Positions 10,301-19,679 of a stretch of 64,000 nt of DNA are shown here, one piece after another. How positions within the stretch are numbered: the first letter of the stretch is position 1; every line of letters begins with the position of its first letter. The notes under the pieces are model-generated. The model ran no database searches. It saw only the letters and a list, made by a program, of their open reading frames with translations, and was not told the origin of the DNA. This DNA comes from Vicinamibacterales bacterium (GTDB lineage Bacteria > Acidobacteriota > Vicinamibacteria > Vicinamibacterales > JAMQPK01): contig JAMQPK010000231.1 of the NCBI GenBank assembly GCA_023717525.1, forward strand, positions 1 to 64,000, read 5' to 3'. A program made the translations under genes and the position numbers.

Positions 10301-13300
10301 GGTCGCATCAATGGGATTACGCCAGCCGCGATTACTCCGTTCGCGGGTGAATCAATTGCCGACACGATCGACGGACGCACCAGCCTGGCGTTCGACCTTC
10401 AGGCCGACACGGCGTCGCTCGATGATGTACGCGGCACGCTGACGCTGGACGAGCTGTCGGCAAGTGCCAGCGGAGTACCAGTGACGCAAGTGCGTCCGAC
10501 GCAGCTGGCGGTGTCGGCCGGGCGTGTCATGGTTGCGGACTGGGTCTGGGAGGTGGCGGGCAGCCGTCTGAGCGTTCTTGGCCAGGCGACGTTGACAGGT
10601 GCGCAAGATCTCGATCTGCGCGCTACTGGCCGTATCGACCTTCGCGTCATCGGAGCCTTCTTGCCTCAGATGGCCACGGCCGGCACCGGTGATCTATCCC
10701 TCAACATCACGGGGACGCTGTCGAAGCCGATCGCCAACGGCTCGATCGATCTCCGTAGTGGCGAGCTTCGACTGGCCGATCCTCAGATCGCGTTGTCCGA
10801 TCTGAACGGGCGTGTACAGTTCGTTGCGGAGCGGCTTCGCCTCGAGGACCTGACAGGCCGGCTGAACGGGGGACGGGTTACGGCAACTGGAGACGTCGGC
10901 TACGAAGGCTGGAGTCTTACCGATGGCGGTCTCACATTGCTCGGGTCTGGCGTGGCGTTGGACGTCCCCGAGGGAGTGAGGAGCCAGGTCGATCCCGATC
11001 TCACGCTTTCGTTTGCCAGGGATCGGATGCGGCTCTCGGGCCAGGTGACGGTTCAACGCGGCGCCTATCGAGAGCCCCTTAGCCTGGCCGCCAGATTTGC
11101 GAGTGCTGCACGCCAGCGATCCGTCGGGACCGCAGGTACGGAGCCTTCTTTACTGGATCGCCTTGATGTCGACGTTGCGATCGTGAGCAACGACGATCTC
11201 CTGGTCGACAACAACTACGGTCGAATGGACCTCGGACTCGATTTGCGGCTGGTCGGTACGCCGGAACGTCCGTCGGTGGTCGGGCGAGCCACGATTCGAG
11301 AGGGGGGCGTCCTCTACCTCGGCAGCCGCACGTATCAGATCGAGAGCGGTGTCATCGACTTCACCAACCCGCGCGAAGTGGTTCCCGATATCGACCTCAC
11401 GGCGCGCACCCGAATAGCCGGGTACGACGTCACGTTGACCGTTGCAGGGACGCCGGAAACCGTGCGCGCGACTCTAACCTCCGACCCCTCGTTGGCGCAG
11501 TCCGACATCGTATCGTTGCTGGCGACCGGGCGGGTCACCGATCAGGTAGGCGGTGCAGGCACGCAGGTGGCCAGCGAACAACTGCTCGGCTATCTCTCGG
11601 GCGAGACCCTTGGCTTTGCGGCGCACGCGATCGGGCTCGACACGCTGCGGCTCGAGCGTGGGGCGGGCCTCGACGATCTGCAATCTGATCCGTCCCTGAT
11701 CGCGGGCGAGGCGGACCCGTCGTCTCGGTTGACGGTCTCCAAGACTTTCTCTCGTTACGCCGAAGTGGTGTTGTCGCAGAACCTGAGAGAGGGAGGGCAG
11801 CTGACATGGATCGGCACCTACACGCCGCGCAGCAACGTCGAGCTGCGCGCCGTTTCACAGGACGATCGCAGCCGTTCTTATGAAGTGCGCCATGGCCTTT
11901 CGTTTGGCGGTCCACCGAGCACAGCTGGTGCGGGGACCACAAAAGACGTTCAGGCCAATCGCGACGAGGTAGTCGCCGAGGTACGGTTCACTGGCAGTCC
12001 CGTCTTCACCCCGCAGGAGCTCCGAGGAGCCCTCAGGCTGACGGCCGGAGACCGCTTCGACTTTTATCGCTGGCAGCAGGATCGCGAACGCCTTCGGCAG
12101 TTCTATCTGGACCGTGGCTATTTCGAAGCGCGAGTCAGTGCCCGCCATGACGACCGGGACGACGTTCCGGGATCGCCTCGCATCGTGCTCGACTACGAGA
12201 TTGAGCGCGGACCGCTTACCACCTTCGAAATCAGCGGCCATGGGTTGCGTCGCACTGTAATCGACCAACTCGAAGACGTGTGGAGCAACGCAGTCTTCGA
12301 CGAGGCCCTGTTCGCCGATCTCGAACGAACCGTCCGCCGCCAGATGTTCGAGGAAGGCTTTCTGCGGGCTCGCGTCGGCGCCTCGCGAGCGGGGTCGACA
12401 ACAGTAGACGAAAAACGCGTGCGGATCGTGATCGAGCCTGGCGAGCGCACTTCGTCGCGGCAGATCATCTTCGAAGGCAATGGCGAGATTTCCGACGAGC
12501 GCCTTCGTGCCCTTTTGGAATCTCTTTCGAAAGACGTCGACCCCTGGCTCGAGCCAGCCAGGCTCCCGCGGGATGTGACGGCGCTCTACAGAGCGGAAGG
12601 ATTTCTGGCGGCGAAGGTCACGGCCAGCCCGCCGGAATTTGAAGGCGATCGCGCGACGCTGCGCATACGAATCGACGAGGGTCCGGCCTTCACGATTTCC
12701 CATGTGGTGCTCGAGGGCGTTCACGCGCGTTCCGAGGATGAGGTGCGCCGCTCGTTTGGACTGGAGCCGGGATCACGGTACGTCCCTCGCGAAATCGATG
12801 AGCGCAGGCGAGCGGTCGATGCCGACTATGCGAGCCTCGGATTCAACAAGATGCGGTCGATAGTCGACTCGCTGGTCGATCTCGCGGGTGCCACGCTGCA
12901 ACTGACGTTGAATGTCGACGAAGGGCGGCAGCAGATTCTCGACAGCGTTTCTGTGGACGGTGCGGCAGGGCTGCGGCCCGACGTGACGGTTGACACACTC
13001 CGGCTCGAGCCCGAGTCCGTTGTCGACATGACCACGTGGTATCAGGCGCGCCGCCGCCTGCTCGACACAGGATTATTCCGGCGTGTCGATATCGAGGCCG
13101 TACCGACGGCGCAGGCCGGGGCTGCTCCAGGGACCGAACGGGTGCAGGCGAAAGTGAGTGTCGAGCGCCGTCCAGCCTGGCAGCTCCGGTATGGCGTGAT
13201 GCTTACCGATGAGGTTGCGCCAGCCTCAGAGAGCAGGGAGTTTGGCGGGGGACTGTCCGCCGACGTGCAACGGCGCGGCATCCTGGGCCGGCCTGGCACA

Positions 13301-14185
13301 GTTGGCGGTGCGTTTCGTTTGGAGAGAGATCAACGGATTGGCCGCGTCTTCTTCACCCTCCCGTCGCTCTTCGGGTTCGCAATGCCGACGAATCTGTTTG
13401 CCTCGAGGTCGAGACAGCGAATTGAGGAATCGGGCTTTCTCTCGATTGTGACCGACAAGACGACGTTTACGTTCGAGCAGCGAACCAGGCCCATTTCACG
13501 GCTGCAAGTGTCGTATGGCTATCAATTCGAGCGAAACCACACTTTCGACCCGAATCGGGATCCTGACGACCCGCTCGCACTCGATCTGAGTGTGCGTGCC
13601 GCCCGCCTTACCTCGACCGCGGTCTTCGATACGCGGAACGATCCCTTCGACGCCAGGCGAGGCCTGTTTCACTCGTCGAACATCGAGTTTGCACCGAAGA
13701 AGCTCGGCTCTGACGTCAAGTTCGTGAAGTACTTCATGCAACAGTTCCTGCACGTCCCTCTGGCGGGGTCGCTGATATCGGCATCGGCATTCCGGCTCGG
13801 CCTCGCTCAAGGATTCGGACAGGACCTGCTGCCAAGCGAGCGGTTCTTCGCCGGCGGCGTGAACACGATTCGCGGATATCCCGAAAATTCGCTGGGACCC
13901 CAGTTTCTGGACGTGGCCAACGGCGGGGAAGCCGAACTCATCCTGAACCAGGAAATTCGGTTCCCGATTTTCCGCTGGTTGCGAGGTGTCGCCTTTGTCG
14001 ATGCGGGCAATGTCTTCGGCACAATCAGCGAGGTGTCGCTGACGGGTCTGGTTGTGGGCACCGGCGTGGGCCTGCGGTTTGCGACGCCTGTCGGTCTGTT
14101 CAGGCTCGACGTCGGTGTTCCCACATCAGAGGGCGACCGTCGCGGAAATCCGCGCCTGCATTTCTCGTTCGGCCAGATGTTCTAG
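7343..14185 (+). CDS. Fused translocation/assembly module protein: TamB (DUF490) + POTRA repeats + TamA/BamA (Omp85/D15) beta-barrel, 2280 aa
   Basis: N-terminal TM helix; AsmA/TamB-like beta repeats; TamB C-domain (DPSLAQSDIVSLLATGR); POTRA-like VRFTGSPVFTPQELRGALRL...FYLDRGYFEARV; Omp85 barrel ending RLHFSFGQMF. Confidence 0.9.
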   Translation: MEYDRSKTPMAARSSMSRRVATGAAVALALLAALAVGVHLPAVQSRVVVSGLGWLRSNAGIDVTVEEASYNLVTQKVRARGVRASVVGSAAPPFALADEVLLDLSPNTLWGRVRFQSIEVTGLKIAVVRDADGSLNLPQSRQSTQGGGLSSLPIERLSIRDADISYQDLSSDWGVAISGFRLDLAPGADGRSSGRVMTARGPSIRVGEREGGSSTLDGAVSYDGTSVFFEPVRYNASEARLQIDGRLTSLWSAPSFDLRVSGDLALSPASPILKIDPPARGTIALQAMVAGPLSTPLVSVSLDSDGVSWQHIGPASLAMRSTVSSSAISIDRALVTLDGGSLTGQGRIAFDRDDFDGRLRWEGIPAASILGEPAKVALAGRMSGAAVLQGNMARGWPTLSVVADNVSSASAVTGDQVSLRGKAHLSIGDGRWQLNHSHVFGEAVEVAGDSSGALSDSSFGQSALGGSLAVSASDLSKAGPLLAGFGLAPPASARPQAGYLDARFRVGGTIGSPSLEGDAAIHDLKLGEIGPINLTSDIGLDVAGISLDGLSVAAGNNHVVGSGGLDFRDDALRGSLGVELSDMQEVAPALTKKWRPWGALSGQFDIGGLSSKPSVHGVVRGEGLAIGTQPLGRLSAAVNFENGQLAIRQLELQQPEGGRLTLDAEYALATRAYAARVNAQTIFIEPIGDGPEKIDVSAVLDGAFDGRGTLEHPGGSGRFQFTGLRWEETPIGSATLAIALSDAGARLNATVPDFSTVIDATVQLQSPYTFIARADAQEMDVARLSRLQGRLSARLSATGTLSDLSDASAEVDLQNVELRTGDATLGLTNPTVLRYVDRTLEVGRLRLRTGSSTIEISGRIGRAGTAGSLEATIQGELADVNPWLPLISNRRDLALGGVIDAKLTATGSLERPVFAGSVGVTQGNISIAEYPNVSQVTIRADVGGNLINVTRVEAQWQGATLEGRSRIPLRWLSDRFPADLSTASLSGRINGITPAAITPFAGESIADTIDGRTSLAFDLQADTASLDDVRGTLTLDELSASASGVPVTQVRPTQLAVSAGRVMVADWVWEVAGSRLSVLGQATLTGAQDLDLRATGRIDLRVIGAFLPQMATAGTGDLSLNITGTLSKPIANGSIDLRSGELRLADPQIALSDLNGRVQFVAERLRLEDLTGRLNGGRVTATGDVGYEGWSLTDGGLTLLGSGVALDVPEGVRSQVDPDLTLSFARDRMRLSGQVTVQRGAYREPLSLAARFASAARQRSVGTAGTEPSLLDRLDVDVAIVSNDDLLVDNNYGRMDLGLDLRLVGTPERPSVVGRATIREGGVLYLGSRTYQIESGVIDFTNPREVVPDIDLTARTRIAGYDVTLTVAGTPETVRATLTSDPSLAQSDIVSLLATGRVTDQVGGAGTQVASEQLLGYLSGETLGFAAHAIGLDTLRLERGAGLDDLQSDPSLIAGEADPSSRLTVSKTFSRYAEVVLSQNLREGGQLTWIGTYTPRSNVELRAVSQDDRSRSYEVRHGLSFGGPPSTAGAGTTKDVQANRDEVVAEVRFTGSPVFTPQELRGALRLTAGDRFDFYRWQQDRERLRQFYLDRGYFEARVSARHDDRDDVPGSPRIVLDYEIERGPLTTFEISGHGLRRTVIDQLEDVWSNAVFDEALFADLERTVRRQMFEEGFLRARVGASRAGSTTVDEKRVRIVIEPGERTSSRQIIFEGNGEISDERLRALLESLSKDVDPWLEPARLPRDVTALYRAEGFLAAKVTASPPEFEGDRATLRIRIDEGPAFTISHVVLEGVHARSEDEVRRSFGLEPGSRYVPREIDERRRAVDADYASLGFNKMRSIVDSLVDLAGATLQLTLNVDEGRQQILDSVSVDGAAGLRPDVTVDTLRLEPESVVDMTTWYQARRRLLDTGLFRRVDIEAVPTAQAGAAPGTERVQAKVSVERRPAWQLRYGVMLTDEVAPASESREFGGGLSADVQRRGILGRPGTVGGAFRLERDQRIGRVFFTLPSLFGFAMPTNLFASRSRQRIEESGFLSIVTDKTTFTFEQRTRPISRLQVSYGYQFERNHTFDPNRDPDDPLALDLSVRAARLTSTAVFDTRNDPFDARRGLFHSSNIEFAPKKLGSDVKFVKYFMQQFLHVPLAGSLISASAFRLGLAQGFGQDLLPSERFFAGGVNTIRGYPENSLGPQFLDVANGGEAELILNQEIRFPIFRWLRGVAFVDAGNVFGTISEVSLTGLVVGTGVGLRFATPVGLFRLDVGVPTSEGDRRGNPRLHFSFGQMF

Positions 14186-14187
14186 GT

Positions 14188-14820
14188 CTAGCGTCCGCGG
14201 AGCGTCCGCATGATCGACTCGACAGCAGGACGTTCGGGTGCCTTGGGCGCCAACCTCAGGAATGTCTCGAAGTGAGCCCCTGTTCGATCGACACGGCGCA
14301 CTTTTGAGTAAGCCAATCCAGCATAGTAGTGGGCGTAGGCAAACGTCGGGTCGATCTGCGACGCGCGATCGAAGGCGTCAGCGGCGCCGGCCCAGTCGTT
14401 CTGCTCGGCTTTCACCAATCCAAGCTGATACTGGACGTGAAAGCGATCCGGGTCCATCGACGCGGCTCGTTGCACAACCTCCAGCGCCACACCCGCATTG
14501 TTGTCGATGCGGGCGCGCTCGGATTCCGCGACGAGTTTCCACACGTCGTCTCCGTCGTTCATCAAGCGCGACAGCTCGGTCTTGGCGTCGTCTGGCCGGT
14601 TCAGCTTCAAGTAGATCTGCGCCGCTAGATAGGTGTCGGCACTAGAAATCTGCTCGCCGATCGCTTGAATGGCCTGGTCGTACTGCCCGGCCTCAAAAAG
14701 CTTGGCAGGTGTATCTTGGGCAAAGACGGCCGACGCACCAAGCAGGACGGCCGCGGCGGTAATGATGGCTGTTCTCATTTGATGCCTCACTGACTCCTCG
14801 ATGGTCATGGGTGCCCTCAT
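14188..14820 (-). CDS. Secreted tetratricopeptide-repeat protein
   Basis: Signal peptide; AGAADAFDRASQIDPTFAYAHYYAGLAYSKV TPR motif. Confidence 0.75.
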   Translation of the reverse strand: MRAPMTIEESVRHQMRTAIITAAAVLLGASAVFAQDTPAKLFEAGQYDQAIQAIGEQISSADTYLAAQIYLKLNRPDDAKTELSRLMNDGDDVWKLVAESERARIDNNAGVALEVVQRAASMDPDRFHVQYQLGLVKAEQNDWAGAADAFDRASQIDPTFAYAHYYAGLAYSKVRRVDRTGAHFETFLRLAPKAPERPAVESIMRTLRGR

Positions 14821-14860
14821 CTCGTGACGAGGGCCCCCTCATATTGAGCTGAATGCAAAG

Positions 14861-14885
14861 AAGGGGCCGTTCCGTGGCCCGTTCT
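14861..14885 (-). terminator. Candidate intrinsic terminator downstream of the LecA-like gene
   Basis: On the minus strand GGGCCACGGAACGGCCCC followed by TTCTTT. Confidence 0.35.
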
Positions 14886-14887
14886 GT

Positions 14888-15778
14888 TCAGCGTCGGGAG
14901 ATGCCGACATCGTAGCCGCCTGAGTTGTCGGTGTAGCCATCGTCATTCACGCCCAGGAACAGGTGGCCGGCGGCTGGCATGGTGATCGGCGTCAACGTCG
15001 AGCCAATCGCGAACGGAGCGCTGGCGTCCAAACCCACACGGCCAATCAGTCCACCGACAGGCATGTCGCGCATCGGATAGCCCGGCCGCGACCCGAAGTT
15101 CTTATCGCCGTCAGGCCCCGTCTTCATCCCCTTGCCGAACTCAACCGTGCCGGACGCAGAGAACGCGATGCGCTCGCCCGATTGCACCATGAGCCCGGTG
15201 TCGGTCCACTGCCGGTTCCCTTCGACGCGCACGGTGGTCTGGGGCGGGGTGGTGTTCGTCCGTCCCCTTCCATAGCCTCTCCCACGGCCGTTGTTGCCAG
15301 CTACCTGCGACTGGGTGCCCTCACCCGCGAACAGGCGTCGCGCTGGCGGACCGCTGAGATACAGGCGCGCCACATCGCTCGCGTTGTAGGTGCCGCGACC
15401 GGCTGTAGTGTCGAACATCACGTTGTCCGAATTCCAGTGATAGACCTTTCCGTGCAGCACCTGGCCGCTGCGAAGTACGAGCGTGTGACGCTGGAGTTCT
15501 GGCGGGTTGTCCGACGTTGGCAGTCGGTCGACCTCGCGTGCCGTTGGATCGCCGTCGTTGTAGAGAATGACGGCCACGTCGCCCACCGGGAACGTGCGCT
15601 CGTTGCCGTTCTGAATGAGGCCGATGTTCGTGCCGGTGTGATAGACGAGTTGTCCCGACTGTCGTTCGCCATTGTTCAGAACGAATGTGACATCGGTTGC
15701 GGCTGCAAGAGTGGCCACCGCCAGGCAGAACGCGCCTACGGCCGCCGCTCGTGTGATCGCGCTATTGATTGACGTCAT
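14888..15778 (-). CDS. Secreted protein with C-terminal LecA/PA-IL-like carbohydrate-binding domain
   Basis: Signal peptide; VRVEGNRQWTDTGLMVQSGERIAFSASGTV ... GHLFLGVNDDGYTDNSGGYDVGI. Confidence 0.65.
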   Translation of the reverse strand: MTSINSAITRAAAVGAFCLAVATLAAATDVTFVLNNGERQSGQLVYHTGTNIGLIQNGNERTFPVGDVAVILYNDGDPTAREVDRLPTSDNPPELQRHTLVLRSGQVLHGKVYHWNSDNVMFDTTAGRGTYNASDVARLYLSGPPARRLFAGEGTQSQVAGNNGRGRGYGRGRTNTTPPQTTVRVEGNRQWTDTGLMVQSGERIAFSASGTVEFGKGMKTGPDGDKNFGSRPGYPMRDMPVGGLIGRVGLDASAPFAIGSTLTPITMPAAGHLFLGVNDDGYTDNSGGYDVGISRR

Positions 15779-15914
15779 TGTGTCTCCTCGCTGATTGCGT
15801 TGATCCCTGCATTCATGAGGCTAGCGCGTGATGTGTGTGGTTGGCTGTGTCATTCAGCACAGACCGTTGTTTTGCGCTCGACTACGCTGAATAGTGGAAA
15901 AAGGAGGGACAGCT

Positions 15915-16310
15915 ATGAGCATCTCTAGATGGTTAATTCTGACGACTCTCGTCGGCGCCGTTGTCGCCGGCCAGGCATGCACGCAGAAAGCTGCGGACGA
16001 CACGAAAGGTGGCATCGACAAGGCTCTTGATGCAACCAAGGACGCTGGCGAGAAGACGGTCGACAAGACGAAAGAGGTTGTGGCCGCTACGGGTGAGGCC
16101 ATCACCGACGGCTGGATTACGACGAAAATCAGCACCAAGTTCGTCGACGAATCCTTGCTCAAAGGGAGCAAGATCAACGTCGACACCAACGATCATGTGG
16201 TGACGCTGAAGGGCACCGTTGGGTCGGATGCGGGGAAAGCGCGCGCGACTGTGATCGCCCACGACACCGAGGGCGTGACGCGGGTCAACAATCAGCTCGT
16301 CGTGACGTAG
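15915..16310 (+). CDS. BON-domain protein
   Basis: TDGWITTKISTKFVDESLLKGSKINVDTNDHVVTLKGTVGSDAGKARA BON domain; SD GGAGG upstream. Confidence 0.85.
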   Translation: MSISRWLILTTLVGAVVAGQACTQKAADDTKGGIDKALDATKDAGEKTVDKTKEVVAATGEAITDGWITTKISTKFVDESLLKGSKINVDTNDHVVTLKGTVGSDAGKARATVIAHDTEGVTRVNNQLVVT

Positions 16311-16316
16311 AAACGG

Positions 16317-16355
16317 ACGACGGCCCGTCGCGGGACAGGCCGTCGTTTCTGTTCT
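16317..16355 (+). terminator. Intrinsic terminator after BON gene
   Basis: ACGACGGCC - 12 nt - GGCCGTCGT followed by TTCTGTTCT. Confidence 0.65.
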
Positions 16356-16902
16356 ACTTAGCGGCTGGAGCCGCCGGCGGCTTCGGCTTGCCGTTCTCGT
16401 CCACCTGGGTCGTCTTGACCGGTCCCATGCCGACCAGTATCAAGACCGCAGGTTCTTTTTCGCCCGTCCGTGCGCCGTCCCAATGCACCGTGTTCGCCGT
16501 GTCGATGGCGACGGTGCCAGCACGCACTGGATAGGTGAGCTTCTCGTCATAGACGTTGCTGGTCGAGACCCACCAGGTCCCCGAGATCACATACGCGTAA
16601 CGTTCCTGGTCGTGAAAATGCGGCTGAGAGAAGGCGCCCGGATACCATTTGTAGACGACGCCGTAGAGCCCCGGCTTGCTGGGATCGCCGAACAGCGTGC
16701 CTGTTTGTTGCCTGCCGACCTGGCCAGACCACTTGATGTTCTCGGGGAGGACGGTCGGAATATGGGTCGGATCGGGCAGTGGTCCAACGGGGTCGTTGAT
16801 CGTCACCTTGGCCCCCTGTCCATAGGCGACTCCGGCAAGAACGGCGGCGCCGACACCTGCAGCGACTACGGCACTCAAAATCATCACTCTACTGAAACGC
16901 AT
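16354..16902 (-). CDS. Secreted cupin-domain protein
   Basis: SQPHFHDQERYAYVISGTWWVS...VHWDG; C-terminal GPVKTTQVDENGKP shared with the cupin at 4777. Confidence 0.75.
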   Translation of the reverse strand: MRFSRVMILSAVVAAGVGAAVLAGVAYGQGAKVTINDPVGPLPDPTHIPTVLPENIKWSGQVGRQQTGTLFGDPSKPGLYGVVYKWYPGAFSQPHFHDQERYAYVISGTWWVSTSNVYDEKLTYPVRAGTVAIDTANTVHWDGARTGEKEPAVLILVGMGPVKTTQVDENGKPKPPAAPAAK

Positions 16903-16961
16903 ACTTGTCTCCTCCCTCAGAATTGCCAGCGACGATTATGACTCCGGACGGAGGCGGATGG

Positions 16962-19313
16962 CTACCGCGAATCGGTCGCCTCGCCCTTGCCAACCCCAAA
17001 AACCTTGGACCAGAAGCCGCGCTTCTTTCTCTCGGGAGGTTGAGGTGGCGTTTCGACAGCGACAGTCGCGCCGCTCGTGGGTGTTACAACCGGCACGAAA
17101 ACGTCGTCGACTCCGGGCGCCCCGGGTTTCTCGGCGCCTCCAAACATGCCGGCGAACTTCGCGAGAATCCCCTGCGTCGGATGGAGTTCGCAGTAGGTAG
17201 TCGGCACGGTGCCACGCGAGAAGTATTCCGTGTAGACCATCGACCGGCGCTCGAGCTGACCGGTGTTGCTGACGACCTCGACGTCCTGGCAGCTCTCGGT
17301 GGCGAGCTTGCCCGACAGACGGCAAACGATCGCCGTCGTCACGTCAGGCGGCGGCACGAGCCATTCTGGTTTGTCGCCGCGCGTTGCGACCTTCATGAAA
17401 TTCGCCCACACGGGCACGGCGACGTCCGCGGAGAATCCGTTCGGCAGAATCATGTGTGGCTGATCGAAGCCCACCCACACGCCGGTGACGAGCTTCGTCG
17501 TGTAGCCGACGAACCACGCGTCGTTGAAGTCGTTGGTCGTGCCGGTCTTGCCGGCGGCTGGCAACGTGAAGCCGAGGCTGCGCACGCGGTTGCCGGTCCC
17601 CGCGTTAATTACATCGGCCATCATCGTCGACATCAGGAACGCCGTCGCGTCACTGATGGCGCGAGACGACGACTCGTGCGCTTCGTAGAGGACGACGCCG
17701 TCGAGGTCCTCGACACGGCGGATCAGCATCGGCTGGGGCACGAGACCGTGATTCGCGAACGCCGCATAGGCGGCCGTCATCGACTGGAGCGTCACTTCTC
17801 CAGATCCGAGCGCAAGCGACGGCACGCTCGGCACGTCGCCCACCCCCATGCGCTTCGCGTTCAGCACCGTGCGCGCGATGCCCACGATCTGCACCAGGCG
17901 CACGGCGGCTCGGTTACTCGACGTGCGCAGGCCGGTGCGCAGGCTCATCGACGGCGCGGTGGAATGCTCGTCCTCCGGGGTCCAAGCGCCTTCCGTCGTC
18001 GCAATCGGATCGTCGAGATGGTCGAGCACGCTCGCGGGCGAGTAGCCCGCTTCGAGTGCCGTGGCATAAACGAATGGCTTGAACGCCGACCCCGGCTGCC
18101 GGCGTGCCTGCACGGCACGGTTGAACGAGCTCGCCTCGAAATCGCGGCCGCCGACCATGGCTCGCACGTGCCCTGTGTTCGGGTCGAGCGCGATCAGCGC
18201 TGCCTGGAGCGGCTCGGCCGCGGCCGGCAGCCGCTCGTCCTGCTTCGGCACGGTTTTCTTGCGCGCGGCGGCGAGCCGCTTCTGCCAGATGTCGCGGCGC
18301 GCCTCGAGCGACTTCAACTGATCGGCGACAGCTGTCTCGGCCGCAGCCTGCATCGGCATGTTGATCGTCGTGAACACGCGCAGCCCGCCCTCGTAGACGC
18401 GCTGCCAGCCGAAGCGCTCAACAATCTCGCGGCGCACCTGCTCCTTGAAATACTGACCGTGGGGCTCGTTCTTGCGCAACGTGTCGTGCAGCGTGACCTT
18501 CGATCCACGCGCGGACTGCCATTCCGCGCGATCGATGGCACCAGACTCGAGCATCGCACGTAGCACGATGTTGCGGCGGGCAACCGCGCGTTCGAGACTT
18601 ACCGTCGGCGCGTAGCTCGATGGCGATTTCACCAACCCGGCGAGCAAAGCCGCCTCCGCCACGCTCAGCTCAGAGGCGTGCTTGCCGAAATACCCCAGGG
18701 ACGCCGCCTCGGCGCCGTACAGGCCATCGCCGAAATACACCTTATTGAGGTAGAGCTCGAGGATCTGCGGCTTCGTATACATCCGCTCGATGCGTACCGC
18801 AAGAATCAGCTCCTGCAACTTCCGGCGGATCGATTTGCTCGGCGTGAGGAGACTTTGTCGCGCGAGCTGTTGCGTGATTGTGCTGGCGCCCTCTGCTCTC
18901 CGGCCGACGCGGATGTTGGCCAGCGCCGCGGATCCGATCCGTACGACATCGAAGCCGCGATGGTCGTAAAACCGTTGATCTTCGATCGCGACGAGCGCGT
19001 GGATGATGTGGGGCGAGACCTCGGTCAGCGGCACGTCGATCCGCTGCTCCTTATAGATCGTAAACGACAGCTTGTCGGCATCGTCGAACACGGCGCTGGC
19101 CTGGTTCATCTCGCCGATGCGGCGGAGCGCCTCCAGATTCGGCAGTCCGCTGTTCAGGCTCGCGAGAAACCAGGCGCCGCCAGCCAGCGACAGCGCTGCC
19201 ACGGTCGCGAGCGCCACGACCATGCCGATCGCGATGCGTGGATGGCGTTGTCGGGCGCTCTGACATTCGCGCCTGACCTTGTCGATGAGGAGACCGATTG
19301 AAAGTCGTGTCAT
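16962..19313 (-). CDS. Penicillin-binding protein 1A family (transglycosylase/transpeptidase)
   Basis: EDQRFYDHRGFD...EGASTITQQLARQ glycosyltransferase; SSNRAAVRL and GKTGTTNDFNDAWFVGYT transpeptidase motifs; start trimmed from 19433. Confidence 0.93.
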   Translation of the reverse strand: MTRLSIGLLIDKVRRECQSARQRHPRIAIGMVVALATVAALSLAGGAWFLASLNSGLPNLEALRRIGEMNQASAVFDDADKLSFTIYKEQRIDVPLTEVSPHIIHALVAIEDQRFYDHRGFDVVRIGSAALANIRVGRRAEGASTITQQLARQSLLTPSKSIRRKLQELILAVRIERMYTKPQILELYLNKVYFGDGLYGAEAASLGYFGKHASELSVAEAALLAGLVKSPSSYAPTVSLERAVARRNIVLRAMLESGAIDRAEWQSARGSKVTLHDTLRKNEPHGQYFKEQVRREIVERFGWQRVYEGGLRVFTTINMPMQAAAETAVADQLKSLEARRDIWQKRLAAARKKTVPKQDERLPAAAEPLQAALIALDPNTGHVRAMVGGRDFEASSFNRAVQARRQPGSAFKPFVYATALEAGYSPASVLDHLDDPIATTEGAWTPEDEHSTAPSMSLRTGLRTSSNRAAVRLVQIVGIARTVLNAKRMGVGDVPSVPSLALGSGEVTLQSMTAAYAAFANHGLVPQPMLIRRVEDLDGVVLYEAHESSSRAISDATAFLMSTMMADVINAGTGNRVRSLGFTLPAAGKTGTTNDFNDAWFVGYTTKLVTGVWVGFDQPHMILPNGFSADVAVPVWANFMKVATRGDKPEWLVPPPDVTTAIVCRLSGKLATESCQDVEVVSNTGQLERRSMVYTEYFSRGTVPTTYCELHPTQGILAKFAGMFGGAEKPGAPGVDDVFVPVVTPTSGATVAVETPPQPPERKKRGFWSKVFGVGKGEATDSR

Positions 19314-19524
19314 CACTTCTGATTCTCCGATCGCCACTCTAGGCTCGGCGGCCTCAATCGTCTGCGCCCGATTGCACATCGAGTCGGAGCGTCTGCCAGG
19401 GCATCTCCGTCTCGTACGAGTTGACATGTGCAATTCGGGGCAGTCGGGCGGGTGAGTCAGGCGATATCCTCGCAGTTGATGATGCAGTCATGATGGCTCG
19501 CCGGAAATCCGAGAGGAGTGGATT

Positions 19525-19668
19525 ATGAACATGGTCGTTCTACTAGTTATCTTGTTGTTGCTGTTCGGCGGAGGCGGTTTCTATGTCGGTGGCCCTGCAG
19601 TGGGGGGTGGTCTTGGAGGGATCATTGTCCTGGTGCTGATTGTTTTGTTAGTCACAGGCAGGCTATAG
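19525..19668 (+). CDS. 47-aa hydrophobic Gly-rich small membrane protein (DUF3309-like)
   Basis: Hand translation MNMVVLLVILLLLFGGGGFYVGGPAVGGGLGGIIVLVLIVLLVTGRL*; SD GAGAGGAG upstream; below the ORF-track cutoff. Confidence 0.65.
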   Translation: MNMVVLLVILLLLFGGGGFYVGGPAVGGGLGGIIVLVLIVLLVTGRL

Positions 19669-19679
19669 GAGATTCCATC

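Noticed and set aside
16905-18563. 552-aa plus-strand ORF opposite the penicillin-binding protein
   Set aside because: Arg/His-rich shadow ORF antisense to a well-supported PBP1A gene; typical high-GC artefact. The same applies to other long antisense ORFs (for example 47449-48978 opposite rpsA, 28776-30185 opposite uvrA, 31263-33728 opposite the M1 peptidase).
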